Assembly (NCBI GenBank): GCA_947457025.1
Contig: CANGUI010000001.1
Location: 1 to 30,351, forward strand
DNA from: Flammeovirgaceae bacterium
Lineage (GTDB): Bacteria > Bacteroidota > Bacteroidia > Cytophagales > Cyclobacteriaceae
Direction of reading: 5' to 3'
DNA: 30,351 nucleotides
Below are positions 7,236 to 15,739 of the stretch, piece by piece. Position 1 is the first letter of the stretch. Every line of letters starts with the position of its first letter. The notes below the pieces were generated by a model. The model was not told the DNA's origin and made no database searches. It saw only the letters and a program-made list of their open reading frames with translations. Made by a program: the position numbers and the translations under genes.

Positions 7236-8132
7236 ATGCGAGTAGCCGTCATCCTGAATAGTGTTTCCCGGAAGAAAGCAGGATTCTTCCGCTACGTGTA
7301 CCCTGCGCTGGCACAAGTGGCCACGGTAGACGTATGGGAGACTCGCGCTCAGGGCCACGCTACAGCGCTCGCCCGGCAGGCAGCAGAAGAAGGGTTTCCG
7401 TGCGTGCTGGCGGCTGGCGGCGATGGTACCCTGCATCAGGTACTGAACGGACTTCATTCCGGCACGCAAGCCAACCTTCCCACGCTCGGGGTCATCCCGC
7501 TGGGTACCGGTAATGATTTTGCACGGCTCATGAACCTGCAGTTGAAAAAAACAAACTGGGCGGCACGCCTGTTGGCCCCACCGCAGCACATCGACATCGG
7601 CAAAATTCGGTTTGGTGATGGCCTGGGAAACACACGTTATTTCATCAACGCCTGCAGCGTGGGTCTGGGGCCCGATGTTGTTCACCGACTGGCCGGAAGC
7701 TCGCGCAGGCTGGGGCCCGCCTTGACGTACCTGCTGGCCATTTTGCGAACCTTCTTCACCAACCGCCCGCAGCAAGTATCCGTCATCACAAATTCTATGG
7801 TTTGGTCGGGTAGGTTGCGCGTGGGTGCTGTGGCCAACGGGCGGGCCTTTGGAAATCAGATCTACATTGCACCTGAGGCAAGTGTGACCGATGGAAAACT
7901 GAATGTGTTTATCGCCGGTGAATTCTCTCTCACCGAGTTGTTGAAGTACCTGCTTCAGCTAAAAATGGGAAAAATCATTCGCAATGAACGCGTGTATTAC
8001 GGCACAGCCCGTACTGTCGGCCTTGAATCCATCGAGCCCCTCTGGCTTGAAGCCGAGGGCGAACTGGTCTGTCAACTGCCGGCCGACATTTCCCTCCTGG
8101 CAGCTGCTCAACCTTTTCTGGGAGTGGTTTGA
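7236..8132 (+). CDS. YegS/DagK-type diacylglycerol or lipid kinase
   Basis: A 298-residue protein of the diacylglycerol kinase catalytic domain family (YegS/BmrU/DgkB). ATG 7236 starts MRVAVILNSVSRKKAG, the expected first strand; a TTG at 7212 only adds eight residues. The nucleotide-binding signature AAGGDGTLHQVLNGL (GGDGT at 61-65) and the second motif VIPLGTGNDFAR (about 86-97) are intact, followed by ACSVGLGPDVV and the C-terminal beta-sandwich with GAVANGRAFGNQIYIAPEAS and VTDGKLNVFI. Such enzymes phosphorylate membrane lipids, probably from the cytosolic face. Exact substrate cannot be told from sequence. Its stop codon overlaps the -33 element of the next gene. Confidence 0.9.
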   Translation: MRVAVILNSVSRKKAGFFRYVYPALAQVATVDVWETRAQGHATALARQAAEEGFPCVLAAGGDGTLHQVLNGLHSGTQANLPTLGVIPLGTGNDFARLMNLQLKKTNWAARLLAPPQHIDIGKIRFGDGLGNTRYFINACSVGLGPDVVHRLAGSSRRLGPALTYLLAILRTFFTNRPQQVSVITNSMVWSGRLRVGAVANGRAFGNQIYIAPEASVTDGKLNVFIAGEFSLTELLKYLLQLKMGKIIRNERVYYGTARTVGLESIEPLWLEAEGELVCQLPADISLLAAAQPFLGVV

Positions 8133-8158
8133 TAGCCGGAGAATTCAACTTACATTTC
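8128..8158 (+). promoter_or_regulatory. Promoter of dinB-like gene (TTTG-N19-TACATTTC)
   Basis: TTTG at 8128-8131 and TACATTTC at 8151-8158 are separated by 19 bases, the expected Bacteroidota spacing; the -7 box differs from TAnnTTTG only in its last base. The -33 element overlaps the stop codon of the lipid kinase gene. The box ends three bases before ATG 8162, so the transcript would be leaderless. Confidence 0.5.
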
Positions 8159-8161
8159 CGC

Positions 8162-8692
8162 ATGAATGCCGCCTTAGCCCGTCAATTTCGAGAACTGGAA
8201 ACGCAGCGCTCCGCGATCCTCCGGGTATGGCGAAATTACCGGTGGGAGCAACTCAACCAGGCTCTGCCCGGCGAGTGGTCGGCCCATCAGGTACTCGCGC
8301 ACATCATCACAGCCGAAAAACTATCGGTCCGGTACATGGAAAAGAAAATACTCGGGATTCACGAGACGGCTGATGCCAACTGGAATGAAGCGGTGCGTAT
8401 GCTCATCTTCAAAGTGGCTCAGCGATTACCCCTTCGCTACCGGGCGCCTGCCCGGTTGGTGGAAAGCACTCCCTCCTATCCCTCCCTGGAGGCGATGGTG
8501 ATGGATTGGGAACAGGTGCGCACTGACCTGAAAAACCTCCTGGAAAAAATCCGCGATGAACACGTCAGGCGTCAGATCTACAAACATCCGATCGCCGGAA
8601 AGATCAATATTCAACATGCGATGGTCTTCTACTATGAGCACATCCATCACCATCAAAAGCAACTCAATCGGTTGCTAAAAGCGCTGCGATAA
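8162..8692 (+). CDS. DinB-like domain protein
   Basis: A 176-residue protein of the DinB/YfiT-like four-helix bundle superfamily. ATG 8162 is chosen because a TTG at 8129 lies upstream of the predicted -7 box. The metal-site pattern of the family is present: EWSAHQVLAHIITAEKLSVR (His near residue 43) and the C-terminal YYEHIHHHQKQLNRLLKAL with a histidine cluster. DinB-like proteins include damage-induced proteins and thiol-dependent S-transferases that bind a divalent metal; the specific substrate is unknown. No signal peptide. It lies 29 bases after the lipid kinase gene and may be expressed both from that gene's promoter and its own. Confidence 0.8.
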   Translation: MNAALARQFRELETQRSAILRVWRNYRWEQLNQALPGEWSAHQVLAHIITAEKLSVRYMEKKILGIHETADANWNEAVRMLIFKVAQRLPLRYRAPARLVESTPSYPSLEAMVMDWEQVRTDLKNLLEKIRDEHVRRQIYKHPIAGKINIQHAMVFYYEHIHHHQKQLNRLLKALR

Positions 8693-8729
8693 ATAAGCGA
8701 AATCCCATTTTCTGCGTCAACTCGTTTCT

Positions 8730-11243
8730 ATGATTCGATTTCTGGTCCCATTTGTTTTTGCTGCAACCTTAGCTACCGCTCAGGTCCCGCCGCAATCGCC
8801 TGCTGATTTTCTTGGCTACCGCCTGGGTGACCGCTTTACCCGGCATCACCGCGTGGTGGAGTATTTTCGCTATCTCGATGATGCGCTGCCCACTGTAGCG
8901 GTAACGCAATATGGGGAGACTTACGAAAAGCGTCCGTTGATCTACGCGGTCGTTTCCTCACCTGAAAATATGCAGCGCCTCGAGGCCATTCGCACCGATC
9001 ACCTAAGGCGTACCGGCCTGCTAACGGGTAATACCGGTACCGAAAAAATCGCTGTCGTGTGGTTGAGTTATAACGTACACGGCAACGAAGCTAACAGCAT
9101 GGAAGCTGCCATGAAGACGATCTTTGAGCTCATCAATCCCGCGCAAGCGAAAACAAAAGAGTGGCTGAGGAATACAGTCGTGATCATCGATCCGTGCCTG
9201 AATCCGGATGGGCGCGACCGCTACGCCAACTTCTACAATCAATACGGCAACCTGCCCCCCAATGCCGATCCGCAGGCTCGCGAGCACCGCGAACCGTGGC
9301 CCGGCGGGCGCTCTAACCACTACCTGTTCGACCTGAACCGCGACTGGGCCTGGCTCACCCAAGCCGAATCTCGTGCGCGTTTGGAAGCGTACCACCAATG
9401 GATGCCCCATGTGCATGTTGACTTCCACGAGCAGGGCTACAACAATCCCTACTATTTTGCACCCGCTGCTGAACCATACCATGAGGTGATCACCCCCTGG
9501 CAGCGCGAAGTACAGCAGACTATCGGAAAAAATCATGCCCGCTATTTTGATGAGCAGGGCTGGCTTTACTTCACCAAAGAGCGATTTGATTTATTTTACC
9601 CCAGCTACGGAGACACTTACCCGACGTACAGCGGTGCCATCGGGATGACCTATGAGAAAGGGGGCATCGGTGCCGGACTGGTGATCACAACCCGTGACGG
9701 TACCCCGCTGACACTATTGGATCGAATCACTCACCACTACACAACGGGTATATCTACGATCGAAGTTGCTTCGCAAAACGCCAGCCGCCTCGTGGATGAG
9801 TTCCAGAAATATTTCCGCGACCAGATCAACGCTCCGGTGCAGCCGTATAAAACTTATGTGATCAAAGCCGACAACCAACCAGACAAAATGCAGAAACTGG
9901 CTGAGTGGTTCGCAGCCCATCGCATTCAGTTTGGGGTGGCCGGCAGTGCCAGAGCAACCAAGGGCTTTGACTACCATACGCAAACAACCGGAGCTGTGCT
10001 GGTGTCATCGGACGATTGGATTGTATCCGTGGCTCAGCCCAAAGGAAAATTTATTACCGCCATTTTTGAACCCCGCAGCAAACTCACCGACTCGCTCACA
10101 TACGACATCACCGCGTGGAATCCAATCTACGCCAACGGATTTCACGCCTTCGCCCTTCCGGAGCTGATCAAGCCGGCCCGCCCCGTTGCGCGCGCTGCTT
10201 CCACACCTGCGGCTGTTGCCGGAAAACCGTATGCCTACCTGTTCCGGTACCAAAGCCTTCAGGATGTTGGCTTTTTGGCAGCGTTGCATCAGGCAGGCAT
10301 TCGCGTGCGGAGCAACCGGGAAGCGTTCTCGCTGGGCGATCGCTCTTTTGATCCGGGCACACTGGTGGTTCTGCGGGGGAACAATGCTGATCTCCCTGAC
10401 TTCGATCAGCGCGTGCAAGCGACGGCAACAGTGTGGGGGCGCACCTATACGCCGGCAACTACCGGCTTTGTAGATCGGGGAAAAGATTTCGGCTCGTCTG
10501 ACGTAGTGTTCCTGAAACCGCCACAGGTGGCACTGTTGGGCGGCGACCAGACGGCTTCGCTTAGCTTTGGTGAAGCATGGCATTTCTTCGAACAGGAATT
10601 GAAGTATCCGGTGACCATCCTGGGCACGGATTACTTCCGCGAAATTGATCTCTGGAAATACACCGTCCTGGTTGTACCCGATGGCAATTACCGCATCTTC
10701 GATGAGAGTACACTCAGCATGGTGGCGCGGTGGGTGGAAGATGGCGGCAAACTGATTCTGGTGGGCAGAGCCAATCAGGCTTTTGCCGACAAAAGCGGTT
10801 TTGGGCTAAAGCGCTATCCAAACGATACGGAAAAAGATGAAAAGACCGCCCACGAAAAAGGAGGACCACCGGCATACGGGGATGCCGAACGTCACGAACT
10901 GAGTGAGTTAATCTCGGGGGCGATCTACAACGTCACGCTCGACAAAACACACCCGCTGGCATTTGGTCTTGGCGATGCGTATTACACCCTGCGCACCGGC
11001 AACCTGCGGTTTCGTTTTTTGGATGATGGCTGGAACGTAGGCACGCTGCGGGGCAAGGCAAAGCCCATTCTGGGATTTGCCGGCTATCGCATCAATCAGA
11101 AATTGGAAAGCACATTTGTGTTTGGCGTGGAAGACAAAGGCAAGGGGCAGGTGGTCTATTTTTCGGACAATCCGCTTTTCCGCGAATTCTGGACAAACGG
11201 CAAGATGCTGATGGGGAATGCGGTGTTTATGAGTGGGAATTGA
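8730..11243 (+). CDS. Secreted M14-family zinc carboxypeptidase, two-domain
   Basis: An 837-residue exported protein. Residues 1-17 are a signal peptide (IRFLVPFVFAATLATA). The peptidase M14 domain spans about 25-340: the zinc ligands are in NVHGNEANSME (His117, Glu120) and VHVDFHEQGYNNP (His233); LNPDGRDRYANFYN and FDLNRDWAWL are typical of the family's substrate-binding region, and the catalytic Glu309 is in GMTYEKGG. The remaining 500 residues include a Rossmann-like section (PPQVALLGGDQTASLSFGEA to ARWVEDGGKLILVG) resembling a class I glutamine amidotransferase-like fold; I see no Cys-His-Glu catalytic triad there. This architecture is common among exported Bacteroidota M14 proteins, likely acting in the periplasm or outside on peptides. 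No C-terminal type IX sorting domain is recognisable. Confidence 0.9.
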   Translation: MIRFLVPFVFAATLATAQVPPQSPADFLGYRLGDRFTRHHRVVEYFRYLDDALPTVAVTQYGETYEKRPLIYAVVSSPENMQRLEAIRTDHLRRTGLLTGNTGTEKIAVVWLSYNVHGNEANSMEAAMKTIFELINPAQAKTKEWLRNTVVIIDPCLNPDGRDRYANFYNQYGNLPPNADPQAREHREPWPGGRSNHYLFDLNRDWAWLTQAESRARLEAYHQWMPHVHVDFHEQGYNNPYYFAPAAEPYHEVITPWQREVQQTIGKNHARYFDEQGWLYFTKERFDLFYPSYGDTYPTYSGAIGMTYEKGGIGAGLVITTRDGTPLTLLDRITHHYTTGISTIEVASQNASRLVDEFQKYFRDQINAPVQPYKTYVIKADNQPDKMQKLAEWFAAHRIQFGVAGSARATKGFDYHTQTTGAVLVSSDDWIVSVAQPKGKFITAIFEPRSKLTDSLTYDITAWNPIYANGFHAFALPELIKPARPVARAASTPAAVAGKPYAYLFRYQSLQDVGFLAALHQAGIRVRSNREAFSLGDRSFDPGTLVVLRGNNADLPDFDQRVQATATVWGRTYTPATTGFVDRGKDFGSSDVVFLKPPQVALLGGDQTASLSFGEAWHFFEQELKYPVTILGTDYFREIDLWKYTVLVVPDGNYRIFDESTLSMVARWVEDGGKLILVGRANQAFADKSGFGLKRYPNDTEKDEKTAHEKGGPPAYGDAERHELSELISGAIYNVTLDKTHPLAFGLGDAYYTLRTGNLRFRFLDDGWNVGTLRGKAKPILGFAGYRINQKLESTFVFGVEDKGKGQVVYFSDNPLFREFWTNGKMLMGNAVFMSGN

Positions 11244-11325
11244 CGCTCGCCCGGGTTGACGAGAAAGTGCAGCATCGGACAAATCATGCCGACCGGTTGG
11301 TGCAAAAATACTCCTAGGTTGTAAA

Positions 11326-12327
11326 CTACCCCGGCCGATACTTTGACTGTTTAAAAAGAGCGGCAGCATCCGGAAAGGCCATCAATTCCTGAAGCGAAGT
11401 TCCGGCATTTTCTTCCATGTACTTCTCTACGATACGCAACCCCACCCATGTACCAATGCGCCCCGGACACTCGGGTCCCACTTCCGTGGTTTTGGGGCGC
11501 TCTTGAAGATACTTTTGCTTGATCAGGTGGCTTGTGGAAAACAGCACATCGTCTTCTACCATCCGCTTCCAGATGAGGTCTTCGTACCGCCGGGAGCCTT
11601 CCAACTCGCGCGGTGTGTAGCCAAACAGCACACTGTCCGACACACAGGGTAGCATTTGCTGCGCAAAGTAATAGGCCTTGCCGTAGCTGACCATGTCGGC
11701 CATCACGGTATGATCTTCCGGATTTGTGCGGTTAAGGCGTTCATCCATACCAAGCAGCAACATCACCGAAGCCACGATGAACCCCGGGTGATGGCGCCGC
11801 TGCATATAACTATACATGTTCGGGCGGTAGCGGGCGCCCTCACCCAGGTAATAATCCAGGCCCACGATGATCAATGTGTCTGAAACAAACAGGTCATTTT
11901 CCAGCCCACTGATAACGGTCTTTATCTTCGGCAACGGCCAATCGGGGTATGCCCCGCGCACACGACCAAAGGCCGATTCAAATTCCTGTTTGAGTTTTTG
12001 CTCATCACCGAAAACCCGTTGGGTTTCCAGGAGTAGCGTATCGATGTGCGGATTGGTAAAGCGTTGAAACATCTCGTTGATGAAGACCGAGTCGGACGGG
12101 TACTGTGCACGCGAAAAGAACAAGTCACGGATCTCCGGTTGTGCAGTAAGAAAATTTACCAGATCGGTTTTTGTCTTCACCGCTGGCAGTTGGTCGCTGA
12201 GAGCCTCCCACGATACCTGTACCGCCGGTGCTTCCGCCACAGAGCGGCAGGGTTCATCACCCGAACAGCCTGGCAGCAGGAAGTTGGCTATCAGCGCAAA
12301 GAGCAAAATGAACGCAATCGACTTCAT
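11326..12327 (-). CDS. gldB: Gliding motility lipoprotein GldB
   Basis: A 333-residue lipoprotein. The signal peptide ends in the lipobox LLPGC, acylated Cys21. The body contains segments I recognise as GldB: LIIVGLDYYLGEGARYRPNM, the histidine pair at RRHHPGFI, MVSYGKAYYFAQQMLP, and the C-terminal PGRIGTWVGLRIVEKYMEEN followed by ELMAFPDAAALFKQSKYRPG. GldB was found in Flavobacterium as essential for gliding; related proteins also occur in non-gliding Bacteroidota, and the molecular role is unclear. The histidine-rich middle resembles a degenerate peptidase site, which is inference. Upstream, a near -7 box TGACTTTG at 12345-12338 (minus) lies 10 bases before the ATG. Convergent with the M14 peptidase, divergent from mgsA. 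Confidence 0.85.
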   Translation of the reverse strand: MKSIAFILLFALIANFLLPGCSGDEPCRSVAEAPAVQVSWEALSDQLPAVKTKTDLVNFLTAQPEIRDLFFSRAQYPSDSVFINEMFQRFTNPHIDTLLLETQRVFGDEQKLKQEFESAFGRVRGAYPDWPLPKIKTVISGLENDLFVSDTLIIVGLDYYLGEGARYRPNMYSYMQRRHHPGFIVASVMLLLGMDERLNRTNPEDHTVMADMVSYGKAYYFAQQMLPCVSDSVLFGYTPRELEGSRRYEDLIWKRMVEDDVLFSTSHLIKQKYLQERPKTTEVGPECPGRIGTWVGLRIVEKYMEENAGTSLQELMAFPDAAALFKQSKYRPG

Positions 12328-12461
12328 CGCAGCAAAACAAAGTCAGAAAGACCGGATTTCAAAAAGCTCAATCGATTCCGGCATTCGGAACGGCTTGAAT
12401 TAACAACTTTTTGTTTGCGGATGCTGAAAAGGATTGCCCAACTTGTGCCAAAATTGATTGC

Positions 12462-12917
12462 ATGGCACCTACTTCCCTCCCCATTCAAAAGGTAAAAAAC
12501 ATAGCCCTGGTGGCGCACGATCACAAGAAAAAGGATTTGATCGAGTGGGCGCAGTGGAATAAGCCCGTGCTTCAAAGCCACAATATTTATGCTACTGGCA
12601 CCACCGGCCGATTGTTGGAAGATGTGCTGGAGATGCGCATTACAAAGTTTCAGAGCGGACCGCTTGGTGGCGATCAGCAGATTGGCGCCTTCATCACCGA
12701 AGGCAAGATTGATTTTTTGATCTTCTTTTGGGATCCGCTGGAGCCTCAGCCCCACGATCCGGATGTGAAGGCACTGTTACGCATCGCACTGGTATGGAAC
12801 ATCCCCACCGCCTGCAATCGCGCCACAGCCGACTTTCTGATTTCTTCCATGCTCATGGAAAAACCCTATCAGCGCATTGTACAGGATTTTACCGACTACC
12901 AGCAACGACGCATTTAG
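12462..12917 (+). CDS. mgsA: Methylglyoxal synthase
   Basis: A 151-residue cytoplasmic enzyme that converts dihydroxyacetone phosphate to methylglyoxal and phosphate, a glycolytic bypass that relieves sugar-phosphate stress. The residues known from the E. coli enzyme occur at the same positions: His19-equivalent AHDHKK (His19, Asp20), GPLGGDQQIGA with catalytic Asp71, FFWDPLEPQPHDPDVKALLR with Asp91, His98 and Asp101, and NIPTACNRATADFL. ATG 12462 gives family-typical length; the frame is open further upstream to 12411 but that part lies in the divergent promoter region. The deoxynucleoside kinase gene follows 69 bases downstream. Confidence 0.95.
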   Translation: MAPTSLPIQKVKNIALVAHDHKKKDLIEWAQWNKPVLQSHNIYATGTTGRLLEDVLEMRITKFQSGPLGGDQQIGAFITEGKIDFLIFFWDPLEPQPHDPDVKALLRIALVWNIPTACNRATADFLISSMLMEKPYQRIVQDFTDYQQRRI

Positions 12918-12986
12918 CTGGGCGAAAGCCGGCGTTTGCGGGCTGATATAGGGCCAAATTGCGATATTTACCCGCCTGTTTTGAGC

Positions 12987-13610
12987 ATGATAAAACACAT
13001 CGCCGTTTCCGGAAATATTGGCAGCGGAAAAACTACGCTGGCCGAGAAACTCGCCCGCCACTATCACTGGACGCCGCTATACGAGTCAGTAGAGCATAAT
13101 CCCTATCTGCGCGATTTTTATTCCGACATGACCCGCTGGGCTTTCCACCTGCAGATTTATTTTTTAAACAGCCGGTTTAATCAGGTTCGTACCATCCGCG
13201 AAAGCGAAAAAACAATCATTCAAGACCGTACCATTTACGAAGATGCCTACATCTTTGCGGCCAATCTACACCGCAGTGGCCACATCAATGATCGCGATTA
13301 CCAGAGTTACCTGGATATTTTTCACTCGATGATTCATTTTGTACAGCCACCTGACCTGCTAATCTACCTGAAAGCAGACATTCCCAAACTGGTGCAACAG
13401 ATCGCCCGCCGCAACCGCGATTTCGAATACAACATCAAACTAGAGTACCTCAAAACTCTGAACGAGCACTACGAGTCATGGATCCGCAGCTACAAGGCCG
13501 GGAAACTGCTGGTGATTGACGTAAATAACCTGGACTTCGTGGAGCGAATCGAGGATTTCTCGTTCATTGTCAACAGGGTGGAACTCGAGATCAACAATTT
13601 ATTCAGCTGA
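12987..13610 (+). CDS. Deoxynucleoside kinase
   Basis: A 207-residue P-loop kinase of the dNK family (deoxyadenosine/deoxyguanosine/thymidine kinase 2 type), part of deoxynucleotide salvage. Starting at ATG 12987 it reads MIKHIAVSGNIGSGKTTLAE, placing the Walker A motif at residues 9-16. The family's nucleoside-binding Glu33 (LYESVEHNPYL), the DRTIYEDAYIF motif (Asp80-Arg81, the ERS/DRS equivalent) and the LID segment QIARRNRDFEYNI are all present. The substrate base cannot be assigned safely. Its stop codon is separated from that of the convergent glycosyltransferase gene by one base. Confidence 0.92.
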   Translation: MIKHIAVSGNIGSGKTTLAEKLARHYHWTPLYESVEHNPYLRDFYSDMTRWAFHLQIYFLNSRFNQVRTIRESEKTIIQDRTIYEDAYIFAANLHRSGHINDRDYQSYLDIFHSMIHFVQPPDLLIYLKADIPKLVQQIARRNRDFEYNIKLEYLKTLNEHYESWIRSYKAGKLLVIDVNNLDFVERIEDFSFIVNRVELEINNLFS

Positions 13611-13611
13611 A

Positions 13612-14790
13612 TCAGCAGCGGCTGATGATGGCACCAAATTTTTGTGAGAGAATTGTACGGGCATAGGCGCTGAGGGCCAGATTGCGGGCGCAGGCCTTAT
13701 GGGTTTTGAGTTGCGCGGGCTGTTGCCAGAAAATCTCCAGTTTTCTTACAAACTCAGAAGGCTGTTGTGGATTAACCCAGAGGCCACACTGCTCCCGTTC
13801 GATTTCGCTTCGAATCCATCCGCTGAAGTTGATGATCACCAGCTTTCCGGCTGCAAGACCATCAAAATATTTATTGGGAGACCCGGTTTCCAATATCGGT
13901 TCACTCCGGTAGCTGATCAGTACTGCGTCGGTTACTGCGAGTACTTCGCGCACTTGATCCCGCGTAAGCATGCCAAGGAAAGAAACGTTCGGCAACTGCA
14001 TGCGCTTAGCCGTATCGCGCAGTCGGCTGGCATGTGCCCCTTCACCACCAACCAGAAAATGTACGGGCGCACCGGCCTTCCGGCAGGCATTTGCGCACTC
14101 CATTAAAAAATCGAGCCCGTTTGCGTACCCGAGTGCCCCGAGATAGCTTACCACAAAACGTTTTTCTACACCAAATTTCCGCTCGGTTTCCGGTAATTTT
14201 TCCTCCGGCCGGTAGAAGTCGGTGTCGGCCATATTGGGGATAAAATGAACCGTGCGACGTGGCGCTCGTATTTGAACCGCGGTCTGTATAGCCGGCGATA
14301 AGGCCACAATAGCTCGGGCCTGGCGGTACATCTGTTTTTCGAAAGCACGCAGCACCATCTGCAGCAGGGGGCTTTTGATGAATCCAAGCTGGATCGGAAC
14401 TTCCGGCCATAAATCGCCAACCTCAAAAAGGAATGGGATACCGTACCGGATTTTTAGCCACCAGGCGGGCAACCCGATGGTCAGCGGAGTGGAAATAGCA
14501 TAGCACAGATCGTAACCGCGAAATCGGCCACCTTGCCGTACAATTGCAAAAGCAAACCGCAGAAATGCTACCGACCGCTTCCAGAACGTAAACTCATTCT
14601 TGTAAGGGACGGCCAGCATCACAACTTCGAAGCCCTCGGGATGTAGAAAACGTTGCCTGCCTTGTGCATGGGCGGAGAGCACAGTTACCTGATGACCTGC
14701 ATTCACCAGGGCTGTGGCCAGGTAATACGATCGGATGGCTCCTCCCTTCGCCGGATCTTTGTAGTGTTGGTGGAGGATCAGGATCTTCAC
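13612..14790 (-). CDS. Family 4 glycosyltransferase (WbuB-like)
   Basis: A 392-residue GT-B fold glycosyltransferase starting at GTG 14790 (MKILILHQHYKDPAKGGAIR). The N-terminal acceptor-binding domain shows the GGAIRSYYLATALVNAGHQV glycine-rich loop and FEVGDLWPEVPIQLGF, a block typical of WbuB/WcaI-like GT4 enzymes. The C-terminal donor domain has VVSYLGALGYANGLDFLMEC, a phosphate-loop region FLVGGEGAH and the acidic SEPILETGSPNKYFDGLAAG motif (E-x7-E type) that binds the nucleotide-sugar. Such enzymes build surface polysaccharide; donor and acceptor are not predictable. It stands alone, without neighbouring polysaccharide genes in the window. TTTCTTTG (one mismatch to the -7 box) ends four bases upstream of the start. 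Confidence 0.88.
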   Translation of the reverse strand: MKILILHQHYKDPAKGGAIRSYYLATALVNAGHQVTVLSAHAQGRQRFLHPEGFEVVMLAVPYKNEFTFWKRSVAFLRFAFAIVRQGGRFRGYDLCYAISTPLTIGLPAWWLKIRYGIPFLFEVGDLWPEVPIQLGFIKSPLLQMVLRAFEKQMYRQARAIVALSPAIQTAVQIRAPRRTVHFIPNMADTDFYRPEEKLPETERKFGVEKRFVVSYLGALGYANGLDFLMECANACRKAGAPVHFLVGGEGAHASRLRDTAKRMQLPNVSFLGMLTRDQVREVLAVTDAVLISYRSEPILETGSPNKYFDGLAAGKLVIINFSGWIRSEIEREQCGLWVNPQQPSEFVRKLEIFWQQPAQLKTHKACARNLALSAYARTILSQKFGAIISRC

Positions 14791-14918
14791 GGTGCAAAGA
14801 AAACGTCTTCGCGTGTAATCCCGGCCATTGCCTGAGCAATAATAAATCGGTCTTAAAATCTCCGTCGGCCGCCCGGTGCAGTCTTCATTTCCATGCGTTA
14901 TCTTGCCCTGAAAAAGAC

Positions 14919-15509
14919 ATGAAAAAAATACTCATCGGGGTGATGCTGCTTTTTGGAGTGGCCACACAGGCGCAAACAATACAACTTTTTAATGGCAAAG
15001 ACCTGAGCGGTTGGAAAGTACATGGCACAGAAAAATGGTTTGTAGAGAGGGGCGAACTGATTTGCGAAAGTGGCCCTGATAAAAACTATGGCTACCTCGC
15101 TACCGAGCGTGAGTTCAAAGATTTTCGGTTGTCGGTTGATTTCTTCCAGGAGGCAAATGGCAACAGTGGCGTTTTTTTTCATTCCAGCATTGACGGAACG
15201 CGCATTTCAGGGTGGCAGGCAGAGGTGGCTCCGGCCGGCCTGCATACGGGTGGCATCTACGAATCGTATGGTCGCGGGTGGTTGATCAAACCTGATCATG
15301 CCAATGATCGCGCGCTGAATACAGGTGGTTGGAATACACTGGTGGTGGAAGTGACCGGAAATCGGGTAACCACCTGGCTGAATGGTCAACTCATGGTGGA
15401 GTTAAACGACACCCAGATTGGCAGCCGCACAGGGAAGATTGCCCTGCAAATCCATGATGGCGGAGGAGTGCGGGTACGGTGGAAGAACCTTCAGCTAACA
15501 GAACGCTAA
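14919..15509 (+). CDS. Secreted DUF1080 (3-keto-disaccharide hydrolase-like) protein
   Basis: A 196-residue exported protein. The frame extends far upstream, but ATG 14919 begins a classical signal peptide, MKKILIGVMLLFGVATQAQ, cleaved after residue 18 or so. The mature part is a single DUF1080 concanavalin-like beta-sandwich: IQLFNGKDLSGWKVHG, then FKDFRLSVDFFQEANGNSGV and FFHSS, GWQAEVAPAGLHTGGIYES, and the closing GKIALQIHDGGGVRVRWKNL. The GNSGVFFHS motif is diagnostic. Characterised relatives bind or hydrolyse 3-keto-glycosides; activity here is unproven. The 3' end overlaps the tail of the convergent small gene at 15506 by four bases. Confidence 0.9.
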   Translation: MKKILIGVMLLFGVATQAQTIQLFNGKDLSGWKVHGTEKWFVERGELICESGPDKNYGYLATEREFKDFRLSVDFFQEANGNSGVFFHSSIDGTRISGWQAEVAPAGLHTGGIYESYGRGWLIKPDHANDRALNTGGWNTLVVEVTGNRVTTWLNGQLMVELNDTQIGSRTGKIALQIHDGGGVRVRWKNLQLTER

Positions 15510-15739
15510 GTGCCGGCAGAGGATACGGCTTTGGCGTAACTGAGAATATTCAGGATGGCGGCCGGTGAAGGTTCCAGTGCCGCGGCGTCCAACTCCAGTT
15601 TTACCTGTTGCATTTCCTGCAGTTTTACCCGCAGGTCGGCATCACAGAGCAAGGCGTTACAAATCTCCTGACGCTCCTGGTCCGAGGTCTCTTGGTAAAG
15701 GAAGCGGACTAAATCGTTCTCGGTAAACGTTTTTATCAT
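15506..15739 (-). CDS. Small protein following ECF sigma factor, possible anti-sigma partner
   Basis: A 77-residue, helix-forming acidic protein starting MIKTFTENDLVRFLYQETSD. No membrane segment, signal peptide or zinc-finger HxxxCxxC motif is visible, so it is not a standard ZAS-domain anti-sigma factor, although its first 45 residues (ENDLVRFLYQETSDQERQEI) resemble the N-terminal helices of such domains. Its first 83 bases overlap the 3' end of the sigma factor gene in another frame, implying co-transcription and probably translational coupling. A regulatory role on the sigma factor is inferred only from this arrangement. Confidence 0.65.
   Translation of the reverse strand: MIKTFTENDLVRFLYQETSDQERQEICNALLCDADLRVKLQEMQQVKLELDAAALEPSPAAILNILSYAKAVSSAGT

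Noticed and set aside
10005..10583. 192-codon minus-strand frame inside the M14 peptidase gene
   Set aside because: Antisense shadow; the plus strand is a continuous, family-conserved protein.
14664..14918. N-terminal extension of the DUF1080 protein
   Set aside because: It would overlap the antisense glycosyltransferase start, and the signal peptide begins at ATG 14919.
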